Shown here piece by piece: positions 1-9,585 of a stretch of DNA of 64,000 nucleotides (position 1 is its first letter; each line of letters begins with the position of its first letter). The notes beneath the pieces are model-generated. The model made no database searches and had not been told where the DNA came from. It saw only the letters and a list, made by a program, of their open reading frames with translations. The stretch spans positions 41,485-105,484 of the forward strand of contig JAAYGI010000005.1 of the NCBI GenBank assembly GCA_012727815.1. The letters run 5' to 3'. The DNA is from Erysipelothrix sp. (GTDB lineage: Bacteria > Bacillota_I > Bacilli_A > Erysipelotrichales > Erysipelotrichaceae). The position numbers were made by a program, and so were the translations under genes.

Positions 1-1671
1 GAGTTCATCATGGGTTCCAATGGCTTCTATCTCACCTTCATTCAATACAAGGATACGATCCATTTTAGATACAGAACTTATCTTTTGAGCAATACTAATC
101 AGAGTCATATCTTGGTAGTGAGAATTTAGATTATTCATAACCAACTCTTCAGTTTGAGCATCAAGTGCTGAAGTACTGTCATCTAGTATTAGTATTTTAG
201 GTTCAATTACAAGGGCACGGGCAATACATAGTCTTTGACGTTGTCCACCTGAGAAGTTTAATCCCCCTTGTTGTACTTCACTTTCAAACTTTAGTTCTTG
301 TGATTGTATGTAATCATAGATAAGTGATGTTTGACTTGCTTTACGCAGCAAGTCTTTACTTGCATTGTCATTACCTAGTTTTAGATTGGATGTAATAGTT
401 CCTTTAAATAAAATATTCTTTTGGGGCACAAATCCAAATAAGGATCTCAGTGCTTTTAAATCATAGTTTTTAATATCAATACCATCTACAGTAATGGCAC
501 CACTACTAACATCCATTAATCTTCCCAGTAAGTTAACAAGAGTAGTTTTTCCGGATCCTGTTGATCCAATAATACCCAATCTTTCTCCTGGATATATTGA
601 AAAGTTAATATTATTAAGGGTGTTTGCAACAGTATCATCTTCATAATATTTAAATGAAACATCCTTAAATTCTATATGACCTTTTCTAGTTTGAATCTCA
701 TCACTTTTCTCTTCATTAACAATATCAAGTTTCTCATCAAATACTTCATTAATTCTAATCAGACTTGCCTTTGATCGGGTCATCATCATAAAGACATTGG
801 TAATCATCATCATTGAGAACATTGTAAATCTTAAGTAGTTAATAAATACCAGTAAATCACCTATTGCAATAAGCTTTGTATCTATAATAATAAAAGATGC
901 AAAATACATAATGACTATGGAAGCAAAGTTAATTGCAGTCATCAGGGCTGGGTCTATCAGTAGCATTACATTATGTGCATGCATAGATGCATCATAGAAT
1001 GCCTTATTATCTTGACTAAATCTAACATCTTCAACATCTTCTCTAACAAAGGATTTAATAACCCTAACATTAATTAAAGATTCTTGAATCTTTCTATTTA
1101 AGCCATCCATCTTTTCCTGTAATTTAATAAATCTAGGAAATCCTTGTGATATAACATACATCATTACAAATGATAGAAGGATTACTGCAACAAGAGGAAC
1201 CCTTGATAGAAACTTATTTGTTGTATAAGTAAGATAAACAGTAGAAAACAAGAGCACAGGCGCCCTTACAAGCATTCTAAGCCTCATAAGCACAGTTCTC
1301 TGTATGAAGTCTACATCATTTGTTAAGCGCGTTACAAGGGACGCAGTTTGAAACTTATTCACATTTTTGATAGAGAAGTTTTGAATCTTCTCAAATAAAT
1401 CTGTTCTTAAGCGATGTGCAAAGCGTGTTGTAACAGTTGCAGGTATAATAAGACCTAAAACAGAAATTATAATACCAAGAACCGCTAATAAGAGCATTTT
1501 GACTCCTAGGTTAAGTATCAAGGGCATGTCAGAATTTTCTATACCAACATCAATGATTGTACCCATCAATCTAATTTGATAAAGTTCAACCATGGCACTA
1601 CCTGCTACAAATAATATACCTAGAAGTACTACTGCTAAATCAACCTTTAAATATTTATATATTCTTTTCAT
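1..1671 (-). CDS. ABC transporter, fused permease/ATP-binding exporter (3' end runs off the window)
   Basis: Reverse-strand reading from 1671 gives MKRIYKYLKVDLAVVLLG..., TM region, then Walker A GSTGSGKTT, signature LNFSGGQRQRLCIARAL and Walker B ILILDDSTSALD; no stop before position 1. Confidence 0.9.
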   Translation of the reverse strand, partial: MKRIYKYLKVDLAVVLLGILFVAGSAMVELYQIRLMGTIIDVGIENSDMPLILNLGVKMLLLAVLGIIISVLGLIIPATVTTRFAHRLRTDLFEKIQNFSIKNVNKFQTASLVTRLTNDVDFIQRTVLMRLRMLVRAPVLLFSTVYLTYTTNKFLSRVPLVAVILLSFVMMYVISQGFPRFIKLQEKMDGLNRKIQESLINVRVIKSFVREDVEDVRFSQDNKAFYDASMHAHNVMLLIDPALMTAINFASIVIMYFASFIIIDTKLIAIGDLLVFINYLRFTMFSMMMITNVFMMMTRSKASLIRINEVFDEKLDIVNEEKSDEIQTRKGHIEFKDVSFKYYEDDTVANTLNNINFSIYPGERLGIIGSTGSGKTTLVNLLGRLMDVSSGAITVDGIDIKNYDLKALRSLFGFVPQKNILFKGTITSNLKLGNDNASKDLLRKASQTSLIYDYIQSQELKFESEVQQGGLNFSGGQRQRLCIARALVIEPKILILDDSTSALDAQTEELVMNNLNSHYQDMTLISIAQKISSVSKMDRILVLNEGEIEAIGTHDEL

Positions 1672-2092
1672 CATCCACCTCTTCTAGACCTTGAATCATT
1701 TTACTAAAGAGAACTTCTAAAAGATCCTTTTCTTCTTGACTCATATTTTTAAACATAGATGCATTAATATTATTGAAGTATGTTTTACATGCATCTGAAG
1801 TTTCAACTCCCAAATCTGTTAAACTTATCAGAATTCTTCTTTTATCTTTAGTATCCGCAAGTTTTCTAATTAAACCTGATTGTTCTAATCTGCGTACACT
1901 TACAGATAAACTCTCTTTAGATACATCCAGTGCATCTGTTAGTTCTGTAAGGGTCATATCAGGATTTTCCTGTAACTTAAAAAGAATACGGTGTTGTCCA
2001 ATGTAAACATTTTTCTTAATTAATTGTGACTGTATAACTTCGCGGTGCCTTTTTGCTAAGTTTCTAAATGATTCTACAAGTATATTTTCCAT
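1655..2092 (-). CDS. MarR family transcriptional regulator
   Basis: ORF 145 aa with winged-helix motif LTELTDALDVSKESLSVSVRRLEQSGLI; overlaps the ABC exporter start. Confidence 0.9.
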   Translation of the reverse strand: MENILVESFRNLAKRHREVIQSQLIKKNVYIGQHRILFKLQENPDMTLTELTDALDVSKESLSVSVRRLEQSGLIRKLADTKDKRRILISLTDLGVETSDACKTYFNNINASMFKNMSQEEKDLLEVLFSKMIQGLEEVDDEKNI

Positions 2093-2105
2093 AATTTTCC
2101 CCTTT

Positions 2106-2130
2106 AGTTAACCGACTAACTAATTATATC
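2106..2130 (-). promoter_or_regulatory. Putative MarR operator TTAGTTA-N6-TAACTAA overlapping a TATAAT -10 box
   Basis: Perfect 7-bp inverted repeat 2106-2112/2119-2125; minus-strand extended -10 TGATATAAT, with TATAAT at 2125-2130. Confidence 0.6.
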
Positions 2131-2163
2131 ATACATTGAAGATTCAATCTTGTTTAAGCATAA

Positions 2164-2186
2164 GAAAAAAGAGGTTTCCCTCTTTA
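2164..2186 (-). terminator. Intrinsic terminator of the opp operon
   Basis: Minus strand AAAGAGGGAAACCTCTTTTTTCTT. Confidence 0.75.
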
Positions 2187-2363
2187 TCTTAGAAATAATA
2201 TCCAAATGATGAAATAGAACAATGCAAGCACAAGTATTACTACTGGCATAAAGGTTGTTAATCCAGCAATGATAATTGCCTTCACATCACCCTCTTCAAG
2301 ATCATCTAGTTTTTTTAAATTTTCTGCTTCATTTTTCCTTAATCTTTTTTTTAGTTTAAACAT
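2184..2363 (-). CDS. Small single-TM protein (59 aa), unknown function
   Basis: MFKLKKRLRKNEAENLKKLDDLEEGDVKAIIIAGLTTFMPVVILVLALFYFIIWILFLR; ATG overlaps the oppD stop by 1 nt (TAATG). Confidence 0.7.
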   Translation of the reverse strand: MFKLKKRLRKNEAENLKKLDDLEEGDVKAIIIAGLTTFMPVVILVLALFYFIIWILFLR

Positions 2364-3304
2364 TATTTTAAACGACAAGCCACAAAGTGACCTGGATCTA
2401 CTTCTACCCAATCAGCATCTGCTTGATTGTTCTCTTTGAAGTTTTGGAAATCAAACTTATCATTTTCTGCTGAGAATAAGTCATGTTCCATTTCTTCTTC
2501 ACCTTTACGGCGTGAGATATCTGTCTTTAAGTATGCTGCCATTAGACGTTTTGTATAAGGGTGTGTTGCATTATCAAAGATTGACAATATTGGACCTGCT
2601 TCAACTATTTTACCACCATGCATAACAATAACATCGTCAGCCATTTGACTGATAACACCAAGGTCATGGGTAATAAACATAATTGCTGTATTGAAGTCTG
2701 TTTTTAAATCATTCATTAATTTTAGAATTTCAGCTTGAATAATAACATCAAGTGCCGTTGTAGGCTCATCTGCAATTAATAATTTAGGATAACAAGCAAG
2801 AGCCATAGCGATCATGACACGTTGTGACATACCACCTGACAATTGGTGTGGATATTGTTGTAATACATTATCCGCATTACTAATCTTAACAGACTCTAAC
2901 ATCTCTTTAGATTTCTTACTTGCTTCTTCTTTTGTTAAGTTTTGGTGAAGCATAATAACTTCATTAATTTGGTCTTCAACTGTGAATACCGGGTTTAATG
3001 ATGTCATTGGCTCTTGGAAAATCATTGAAATATCATTTCCACGAATTTTTTGTAGTTCTTTTTCAGGTAAGTTGTTAATTTCAACACCATTAAAGTTGAT
3101 ACTACCATCAGCAATTCTTTGGTTATGTTCAAATAATTTAAGAATACTCATTGCAGTTTGACTCTTTCCAGAACCACTCTCTCCAACTATTCCTAAAGTT
3201 TGTCCTTCTTTAATTGCAAATGTAATTCCATTTACTGCTTTTACTACACCTCTTCGGGTATCGAAGTAGGTATGTAAGTTGTTTACTTCTAATAAGTTAC
3301 TCAT
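2363..3304 (-). CDS. oppD: Oligopeptide ABC transporter ATP-binding protein OppD
   Basis: GIVGESGSGKSQTAMSIL, LSGGMSQRVMIAMALACYPKLLIADEPTTALDV. Confidence 0.93.
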   Translation of the reverse strand: MSNLLEVNNLHTYFDTRRGVVKAVNGITFAIKEGQTLGIVGESGSGKSQTAMSILKLFEHNQRIADGSINFNGVEINNLPEKELQKIRGNDISMIFQEPMTSLNPVFTVEDQINEVIMLHQNLTKEEASKKSKEMLESVKISNADNVLQQYPHQLSGGMSQRVMIAMALACYPKLLIADEPTTALDVIIQAEILKLMNDLKTDFNTAIMFITHDLGVISQMADDVIVMHGGKIVEAGPILSIFDNATHPYTKRLMAAYLKTDISRRKGEEEMEHDLFSAENDKFDFQNFKENNQADADWVEVDPGHFVACRLK

Positions 3305-3318
3305 AATATACCCTCCTT

Positions 3319-4782
3319 CTAATCCGTTTTAGTATTTTTTAAGTTACATGCTACAAAGTGTCCTGGGGATACTTCATACCAATCTTTGTCCGCTTCGCCT
3401 GTTTCTTTGAAATGGAAATCGTAAACATCATTTTCATCATATAGTGGTAATAATTCAATAACTTCTCCAGGACGTTTCATCTTAGGAATTGCATTAAGTA
3501 ATTCACGTGTATATGGGTGTTTAGGATTATTAAAGATAGCTTCAGCTGGTGCAAGTTCTACTAAGTTACCAAAGTACATTACACCAATTCTATCACTTAT
3601 ATAACGTACAACACCAAGGTCATGCGTAATGAATAAGTATGTTAGATTGTTTTCATCTTTTAAATCTTGTAGTAAGTTTATAACTTGTGACTGAATAGAA
3701 ACATCCAGTGCACTTACAGCCTCATCAGCTACAACAAATTTAGGATTTAGAGCAAGTGCTCTTGCTATCCCAATTCTTTGACGTTGTCCACCTGAGAATT
3801 GGTGAGGATAACGGTGAATAAATGTACGGTCAAGACCACATTTTTCCATGACATCTTCAATATATGCTTGATATTCTTTACTCTTTGTATCTGAGAATAA
3901 ACCGTGAGCAATTAACCCTTCACCAATGATATTACCAACTGTAAATCTTGGATCTAATGATGAATACGGGTCTTGGAATATAATTTGTAAATCATTTCTT
4001 AGACGTCTCATCTCTTGTTTATTTAAAGATGACAGTACAACACCTTTATCGCGTTGTGATTCAAACTCTTCAAATCTTGCATGATTTTTAAGCGGCGCTT
4101 TTAATTGTTTAATTTCTGCATCTACTGCATCAAATTCAACTTGGCGTGCTTTTAAATCTACTTTCATGTCTTCAATTTTCTTTGAAGCTTTTGGATCTTT
4201 ACCACTGATTGTTAAACGGTGTTCTTCAAAAGAAATCTTTTTAACAAGTGTCGCTACTGCGGATCCTTTTTTGAATTTTTTATCTAAAACTTCGCTTACA
4301 GCATTTAAGTTTTCATGAACTAGAAGTCCACCAACAAGTCTTAAAATATTTCCATAGTTATTTTCAAAATGAATTTTAAATAATCTTAATTCTTCAACTA
4401 CTGGGTCTGCTGCGTTTGCTGCATTTTTAGCACTTGCTGTTAATTCATTTAATTTTTCTAAATCTTTATCATAAGATTTGAATGCTTTAGGAAACTTTCT
4501 ATAAGTTGTACCAACATATTCTGGCATCATCTCTTCGATTGTTTCACCATAGTAGAGGCTTACCCCTGCTGTTTGTTCATATAATTGTATTAATGTACGT
4601 CCGAATGTGGATTTTCCACATCCTGACTCTCCAACCAATCCTAGCGTTTCACCTTCAAAGATTTCCAAGGTGATATCTTTATTGGCACGGACATAGTCCG
4701 TATGTTTTTGAAACATGCTTTCTTTTTTCAAAGGGAAATACTTTTGTAAGTTCTCCACTCTTAATAATGCTTTTTCTGCCAT
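3319..4782 (-). CDS. oppF: Oligopeptide ABC transporter ATP-binding protein OppF with a large internal insertion
   Basis: GLVGESGCGKSTFGRTL, IIFQDPYSSLDPRFTVG, FSGGQRQRIGIARALALNPKFVVADEAVSALD; ~170 extra residues between Walker A and Q-loop. Confidence 0.92.
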   Translation of the reverse strand: MAEKALLRVENLQKYFPLKKESMFQKHTDYVRANKDITLEIFEGETLGLVGESGCGKSTFGRTLIQLYEQTAGVSLYYGETIEEMMPEYVGTTYRKFPKAFKSYDKDLEKLNELTASAKNAANAADPVVEELRLFKIHFENNYGNILRLVGGLLVHENLNAVSEVLDKKFKKGSAVATLVKKISFEEHRLTISGKDPKASKKIEDMKVDLKARQVEFDAVDAEIKQLKAPLKNHARFEEFESQRDKGVVLSSLNKQEMRRLRNDLQIIFQDPYSSLDPRFTVGNIIGEGLIAHGLFSDTKSKEYQAYIEDVMEKCGLDRTFIHRYPHQFSGGQRQRIGIARALALNPKFVVADEAVSALDVSIQSQVINLLQDLKDENNLTYLFITHDLGVVRYISDRIGVMYFGNLVELAPAEAIFNNPKHPYTRELLNAIPKMKRPGEVIELLPLYDENDVYDFHFKETGEADKDWYEVSPGHFVACNLKNTKTD

Positions 4783-4800
4783 TAAATTCTCCTTTTCTAT

Positions 4801-6651
4801 CTATTTTTCGTTTGCGCGTGGATCCATTGCTTCGCGTAATCCATCGCCCACTAAGTTAACTGATAATGCTGCTAACAGAACACAAAGTGCCGGTAAGACC
4901 CATTGCCACCAGTAATATTCAATTACTTTAGCTGATTGTGATGATGATAGCATATTTCCCCATGATGGTTCTGGCGCCATAACACCAAATCCTAGGAATG
5001 ATAAACCTGATTCTGTTAATAAGTTACCTGCATAACTTAATGTCATTGTTACAATAATAATATTAAATACTGCTGGTAATATATGTTTAATAATAATTTT
5101 CGGTGTTGGTAAACCTAAAGCTTTAGCTGCAAGAACAAAGTCTTTCTCACGCTCTGCTAAGATTTGCCCACGAATCATTCTGGCAAGACCTGGCCATGAT
5201 ATAACCCCAAGGATTACCATTACCATAAAGAGTCTTTGAGATTGAGTCAGAACCCCGGATAATATTGTTGATAGAGTTATTGCTAAAGGTAGGAATGGGA
5301 ATGATGATACAATCTCTGCAATACGCATGAGAATATTATCAATACGTCCACCATAGAACCCAGCAATAAGACCAACAGCAACACCAATTGTTGTTGAGAT
5401 TACAACTGCAATAACACCAATGAACATTGTAATACGTCCACCATGAATTAAGCGTGTTGCAACATCGCGTCCCCACTCATCTGATCCTAATAAGAATCCT
5501 TTGAATCCAAATCCAGTTGCTTTTGCATCTTTATCAACTGCATAAGTCTGGTAGAATCCTGAGTGAATACTGTCATAAGTTTTTCCTTCTAATTTAGAAG
5601 CATCAGCTTGACTGTGAGAAGAATTTCCCCATGCTGTAACTGCTCCATCTTCAGTTAGTATTGTAAAGTGGTCTCGACCACCTACAACTTGTTTTACATC
5701 TTTACCATTAATTGATTCTGGTACTACATAAGCTTCCTCTGAAGAAGAACCCCATGTATAAATTTCTCCATTACTATCAATTGCAAGACCTACTTCATTA
5801 GTAGCAGCAATATGTGTAACAGTTACTGAACCATCTTTAAGTTCTTCTGGTACTCTTGCTTCTAATGGTTTACCTTTTAAACCATTAACTGCAATTGTTC
5901 CATCATCTAAAAGAAATATTGCGTTTGCAGAACTTGCTACAACATCAACAATTCTACCTTGAATGGCTTTGGGTACAATGTTTAATTTATTGTTCATTGT
6001 AGAACCCCAAATATGTGCAGTACCTTCTTTTGTAAGGATACCGGTGTAAAGTGTTTCAGCAAATACTTTTTCAATGCCTTCTTTTCTCGCTATACCTGAC
6101 ATTTTATCTGGAATACTTCCTTGCTCAAATGAGTTAAGTCCCCATCCAACAAGTTTTCCATCATCAAGTAATGCGATCGCATGGCGGTCACCCGCTGCTA
6201 TATCAACAACTTTACCATTTTTAACTTCATCTGGTATTTTTTTAACATTTTCTGCATCAACACCCCAGAAGTATGTATTTCCTTCTTCACTTACTCCAAA
6301 TGAGAAACTTACTCCTGATACGATATCTTTAATTCCTTCTTTTTGTAATTTTGAAGGAACTTTAAGATAGTTACGTCCTGGAGCTGTATTTCTAAGTGTA
6401 GAAGCATTGTCGTTGAAGTTTACTGGGAACATCACTGACCCACCAACAACAGTTACAGCCATTACTATAAACATGACCAAACCACCTACCGCAAGTTTAT
6501 TACGGAAGAAGTTTTTAACAATCATCTCTTTAGGGCTCATTAAATCATCTTCTAATATTAATTCTTCACCACGATTAAACCCAAACAGTCTCTTAAATAA
6601 TCCACCGATTGAGGAAAGTAGTTGTTGAAATATATTTTGTTTTTTGTCCAT
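4801..6651 (-). CDS. oppC: Oligopeptide ABC transporter permease OppC with an inserted RCC1-like repeat domain
   Basis: TM1 near aa 52-75, seven DG-x-WG repeats aa ~95-384, then GSDEWGRDVATRLIHGGRITM and the EAA-loop permease domain (AAKALGLPTPKIIIKHILP). Confidence 0.92.
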   Translation of the reverse strand: MDKKQNIFQQLLSSIGGLFKRLFGFNRGEELILEDDLMSPKEMIVKNFFRNKLAVGGLVMFIVMAVTVVGGSVMFPVNFNDNASTLRNTAPGRNYLKVPSKLQKEGIKDIVSGVSFSFGVSEEGNTYFWGVDAENVKKIPDEVKNGKVVDIAAGDRHAIALLDDGKLVGWGLNSFEQGSIPDKMSGIARKEGIEKVFAETLYTGILTKEGTAHIWGSTMNNKLNIVPKAIQGRIVDVVASSANAIFLLDDGTIAVNGLKGKPLEARVPEELKDGSVTVTHIAATNEVGLAIDSNGEIYTWGSSSEEAYVVPESINGKDVKQVVGGRDHFTILTEDGAVTAWGNSSHSQADASKLEGKTYDSIHSGFYQTYAVDKDAKATGFGFKGFLLGSDEWGRDVATRLIHGGRITMFIGVIAVVISTTIGVAVGLIAGFYGGRIDNILMRIAEIVSSFPFLPLAITLSTILSGVLTQSQRLFMVMVILGVISWPGLARMIRGQILAEREKDFVLAAKALGLPTPKIIIKHILPAVFNIIIVTMTLSYAGNLLTESGLSFLGFGVMAPEPSWGNMLSSSQSAKVIEYYWWQWVLPALCVLLAALSVNLVGDGLREAMDPRANEK

Positions 6652-6662
6652 CTTATATTCTC

Positions 6663-7631
6663 CTAATCTAACTTAACTCTTGGGTCAACCAATGCATAAC
6701 CTAAGTCCATCAGTAAGTTTGCAAATAAAGCAAGTACTGAGTAGAACATATTTAATGCAAGAACAATCATAAAATCTCGGTTATTGATTGCATTAATCAT
6801 AACTGTGCCAATACCGTTGAATGCGAATATTTGTTCAGTAATCATAGAACCACCAAATACCGATACTAGTGACCCCGCTACTAAAGTAACAATAGGAATC
6901 AATGCATTTCTAAATGCATGACGGTAAATAACAATTTTTTCTGATAAACCTTTTGAACGTGCTGTTCTAATATAATCTTGACCTAACGCTTCAATCATTG
7001 CGTTACGCACATAACGGATAACACTTGCAAGTGAACCCAATGTTAGTGTTAATAACGGCAATGTTATAAATTTTAAATAGTTTAAGGCGTATATTCCACC
7101 CATATTCTTGGATGGCATTCCACCAATTGGAAATAAACCTAACTTGATTGCAAATACATAAATCGTTATCATTGCAATAAAAAATGTAGGAACAGACATT
7201 CCCACTAACGAAAATACTTGCCAGAAATTATCATAGGTAGACCCACGTTTAACTGCAGATTTAATTCCAACAGGTATCGATATCATAAAAGCAATTATCA
7301 ATGATAGAATATTTAAAATTATTGTATTCATCATTGGTTCTTTTATTACATCAATTGCTGGACGTTTATATTGAGTAGACATCCCCAAGTTACCTTGAAC
7401 TAATTCCCCCATCCATTTTACGTATTGCACAGGAAGTGGTTTATCGAAACCATACTGTTCTATTACCTTTTGTCGTTCAACTTGAATCTGTTCTGGTGTC
7501 AGCTGCCCCTGTGGCATCAATGCTCTAATAGGATCACCTGGCATTGATTTGAACATCCCAAACAACATTACAGATATTATTAGGACGACAGGTATCATTG
7601 ATACCATTCTTTTACCAATATATTTTAACAT
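6663..7631 (-). CDS. oppB: Oligopeptide ABC transporter permease OppB
   Basis: MLKYIGKRMVSMIPVVLIISVMLFGMFKSMPGDPIRAL...; RTARSKGLSEKIVIYRHAFRNALIP. Confidence 0.93.
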   Translation of the reverse strand: MLKYIGKRMVSMIPVVLIISVMLFGMFKSMPGDPIRALMPQGQLTPEQIQVERQKVIEQYGFDKPLPVQYVKWMGELVQGNLGMSTQYKRPAIDVIKEPMMNTIILNILSLIIAFMISIPVGIKSAVKRGSTYDNFWQVFSLVGMSVPTFFIAMITIYVFAIKLGLFPIGGMPSKNMGGIYALNYLKFITLPLLTLTLGSLASVIRYVRNAMIEALGQDYIRTARSKGLSEKIVIYRHAFRNALIPIVTLVAGSLVSVFGGSMITEQIFAFNGIGTVMINAINNRDFMIVLALNMFYSVLALFANLLMDLGYALVDPRVKLD

Positions 7632-7652
7632 CTCTTACTCCTTTACATAGAA

Positions 7653-7734
7653 AATTAAAGGAAACAATGATTAACTCAAAGTCCCCTTTAATTCTTTTTA
7701 ATAACTATTCAATTATACACATTTTCGTGTGTAA
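7653..7734 (-). promoter_or_regulatory. Two hairpins in the oppA-oppB intergenic region
   Basis: TTATACAC/GTGTGTAA (7713-7720/7727-7734) and perfect AATTAAAGG/CCTTTAATT (7653-7661/7685-7693). Confidence 0.5.
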
Positions 7735-7749
7735 TATCAACTTTAAATA

Positions 7750-9543
7750 TTACTTAAATTTAACATCAATAATTGCACGACCGATTCCGTAGAATGGTGT
7801 TGTATTAACATCTTTTAAGTTTGCTCCATATATATCATAGTATTGGTTTGAATATAGTGGAATATTTGGAAGTTGTTCGTTCCAGTAAACTTGGAATTCT
7901 AACCAAGTTGCTGAGAACTCGTCTTTTTGATTTGGATCTAAGTCACGCATTTTCTCTGTTAATTCATCAAACTTCGGATCATTTGTTTGAGTTGTGTTCA
8001 TCCATGTTCCGTAGTAATCTGAGTGGTATGAGTAGTATGGGTCAAACGCAACTGCGAATGTTGACGCCAGGTTGAATGAGTGGTATTTACGAGCACCTAG
8101 TGCTGCTTCTTGTTGTCCTTCATCGTTATAGAAGTAATCTAACATTACGTTGAAGTCTAAGTGATCTACAACAAGTTCAATTCCACCTTTTTCAAATCTT
8201 CCTACTAAGTCTGAAGAAATTAAATCAGTGATTGGGTTATCTTCTGAACCAGCATGGTTGATTGTAAGTTTATCGCCTTTTTCATTGTAGCGGTATCCTG
8301 TACCTGACCATGGTGCACCAGCAGAATCAAATTTCCATTCTGTTTGGTCTAATAATTCTTTAGCTTTGTCTGTATCATAAACGTAGTTAATTAATGTTTC
8401 TTCAATTTCTTCTTCGTTTTCTTTATACATCCATTGGCCTTTACCGTATTCACCGTTTACAGTTACACCGTATCCGCCAAGAATTCCATCAACGAATTCA
8501 TTTCGGTCAATTAAGTAAGCAAGTGCTTGACGTACTCTATTGTCTTTAACAGGACCAAAGTCGTTGTGGAAACCTAAGTATCCATAACCATTACGTTCGT
8601 ATGTTGTAAGTCCAGCTTTACCAGCATCAGCTGCTGCTGAAGCTTTTTCAATTTTTTCACCTTCAACAACACCTGTTACGATGTCAATGTCTCCAGCTAG
8701 TACGTAGTCAACATCTAATTTAGAGTTAACGTTTTTAACTTCTACAGTTTTAACTGAAGGTTTTTTACCTTCGAAGTCACCTTTGTAGTTAGGGTCGATT
8801 TCAAGAGTAACCATTCCTTGTTCATAACTTACGAATGTATACATTCCAGCAGTTACAGTAGGAGCAAATCTTTCTTTTGTAGAAACAAATTCAGCTACTT
8901 TTCCAAGATCTGGTGTGTCGCCACCAAATGTTAATGCTCCTGTACCGTGTTCAATGTCAGCACCTGGTGCCCAAGTATGTAGTGGGTATGGTGATGCAGC
9001 TACATATGATACTTCAAAGAAGTAAGGTAGTGAATCTGCTTTAATTGTCATTGAGAATGTATGGTCATCAATTAATTTAACACCTTCGAAATTTCCGCCG
9101 TTTTCAGCATATTCTTCCCAGCCCACGATGTTACGTGTTCCTGTGTTATCTGCTTTAGCGTCTTTATATTCTTTTGATGATGTGAATAATAATGCAAAGA
9201 CATAGTCTTTCGCTGTTATTGGTTCACCATCTGACCACTTAAGGTCTTTGTGTAAGTTGAAAGTATAAGTTTTTGACTTGTCATCATTAACTGTTACTTC
9301 TTCTTTCTTAACAACAGTTTTGTTAAGAACAAATACCCCATCGTCTGTATAGTCGTATGTTGGGTTACCATAGATCATGTCACGCACGATTCTATCGTAT
9401 GCACTGTTTCCCCATCCTGCAACAAAGTCACCGTTTAATGGTGGTGTACCGATTGTTAGTTTTCCAGCTGGCGCTTTTGAACCACAAGCAGTTAATGTTG
9501 CTAAGACAAGAAGTGCTACAATTGCTGTAATAAACTTCTTCAT
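7750..9543 (-). CDS. oppA: Oligopeptide ABC transporter substrate-binding lipoprotein OppA
   Basis: Start trimmed to MKKFITAIVALLVLATLTACGSK (lipobox LTAC) with upstream AGGAG; SBP family 5 features. Confidence 0.92.
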   Translation of the reverse strand: MKKFITAIVALLVLATLTACGSKAPAGKLTIGTPPLNGDFVAGWGNSAYDRIVRDMIYGNPTYDYTDDGVFVLNKTVVKKEEVTVNDDKSKTYTFNLHKDLKWSDGEPITAKDYVFALLFTSSKEYKDAKADNTGTRNIVGWEEYAENGGNFEGVKLIDDHTFSMTIKADSLPYFFEVSYVAASPYPLHTWAPGADIEHGTGALTFGGDTPDLGKVAEFVSTKERFAPTVTAGMYTFVSYEQGMVTLEIDPNYKGDFEGKKPSVKTVEVKNVNSKLDVDYVLAGDIDIVTGVVEGEKIEKASAAADAGKAGLTTYERNGYGYLGFHNDFGPVKDNRVRQALAYLIDRNEFVDGILGGYGVTVNGEYGKGQWMYKENEEEIEETLINYVYDTDKAKELLDQTEWKFDSAGAPWSGTGYRYNEKGDKLTINHAGSEDNPITDLISSDLVGRFEKGGIELVVDHLDFNVMLDYFYNDEGQQEAALGARKYHSFNLASTFAVAFDPYYSYHSDYYGTWMNTTQTNDPKFDELTEKMRDLDPNQKDEFSATWLEFQVYWNEQLPNIPLYSNQYYDIYGANLKDVNTTPFYGIGRAIIDVKFK

Positions 9544-9585
9544 ATTTTTTCTCCTTCTTGTAACCACTTTGGCTACTGTGATATT

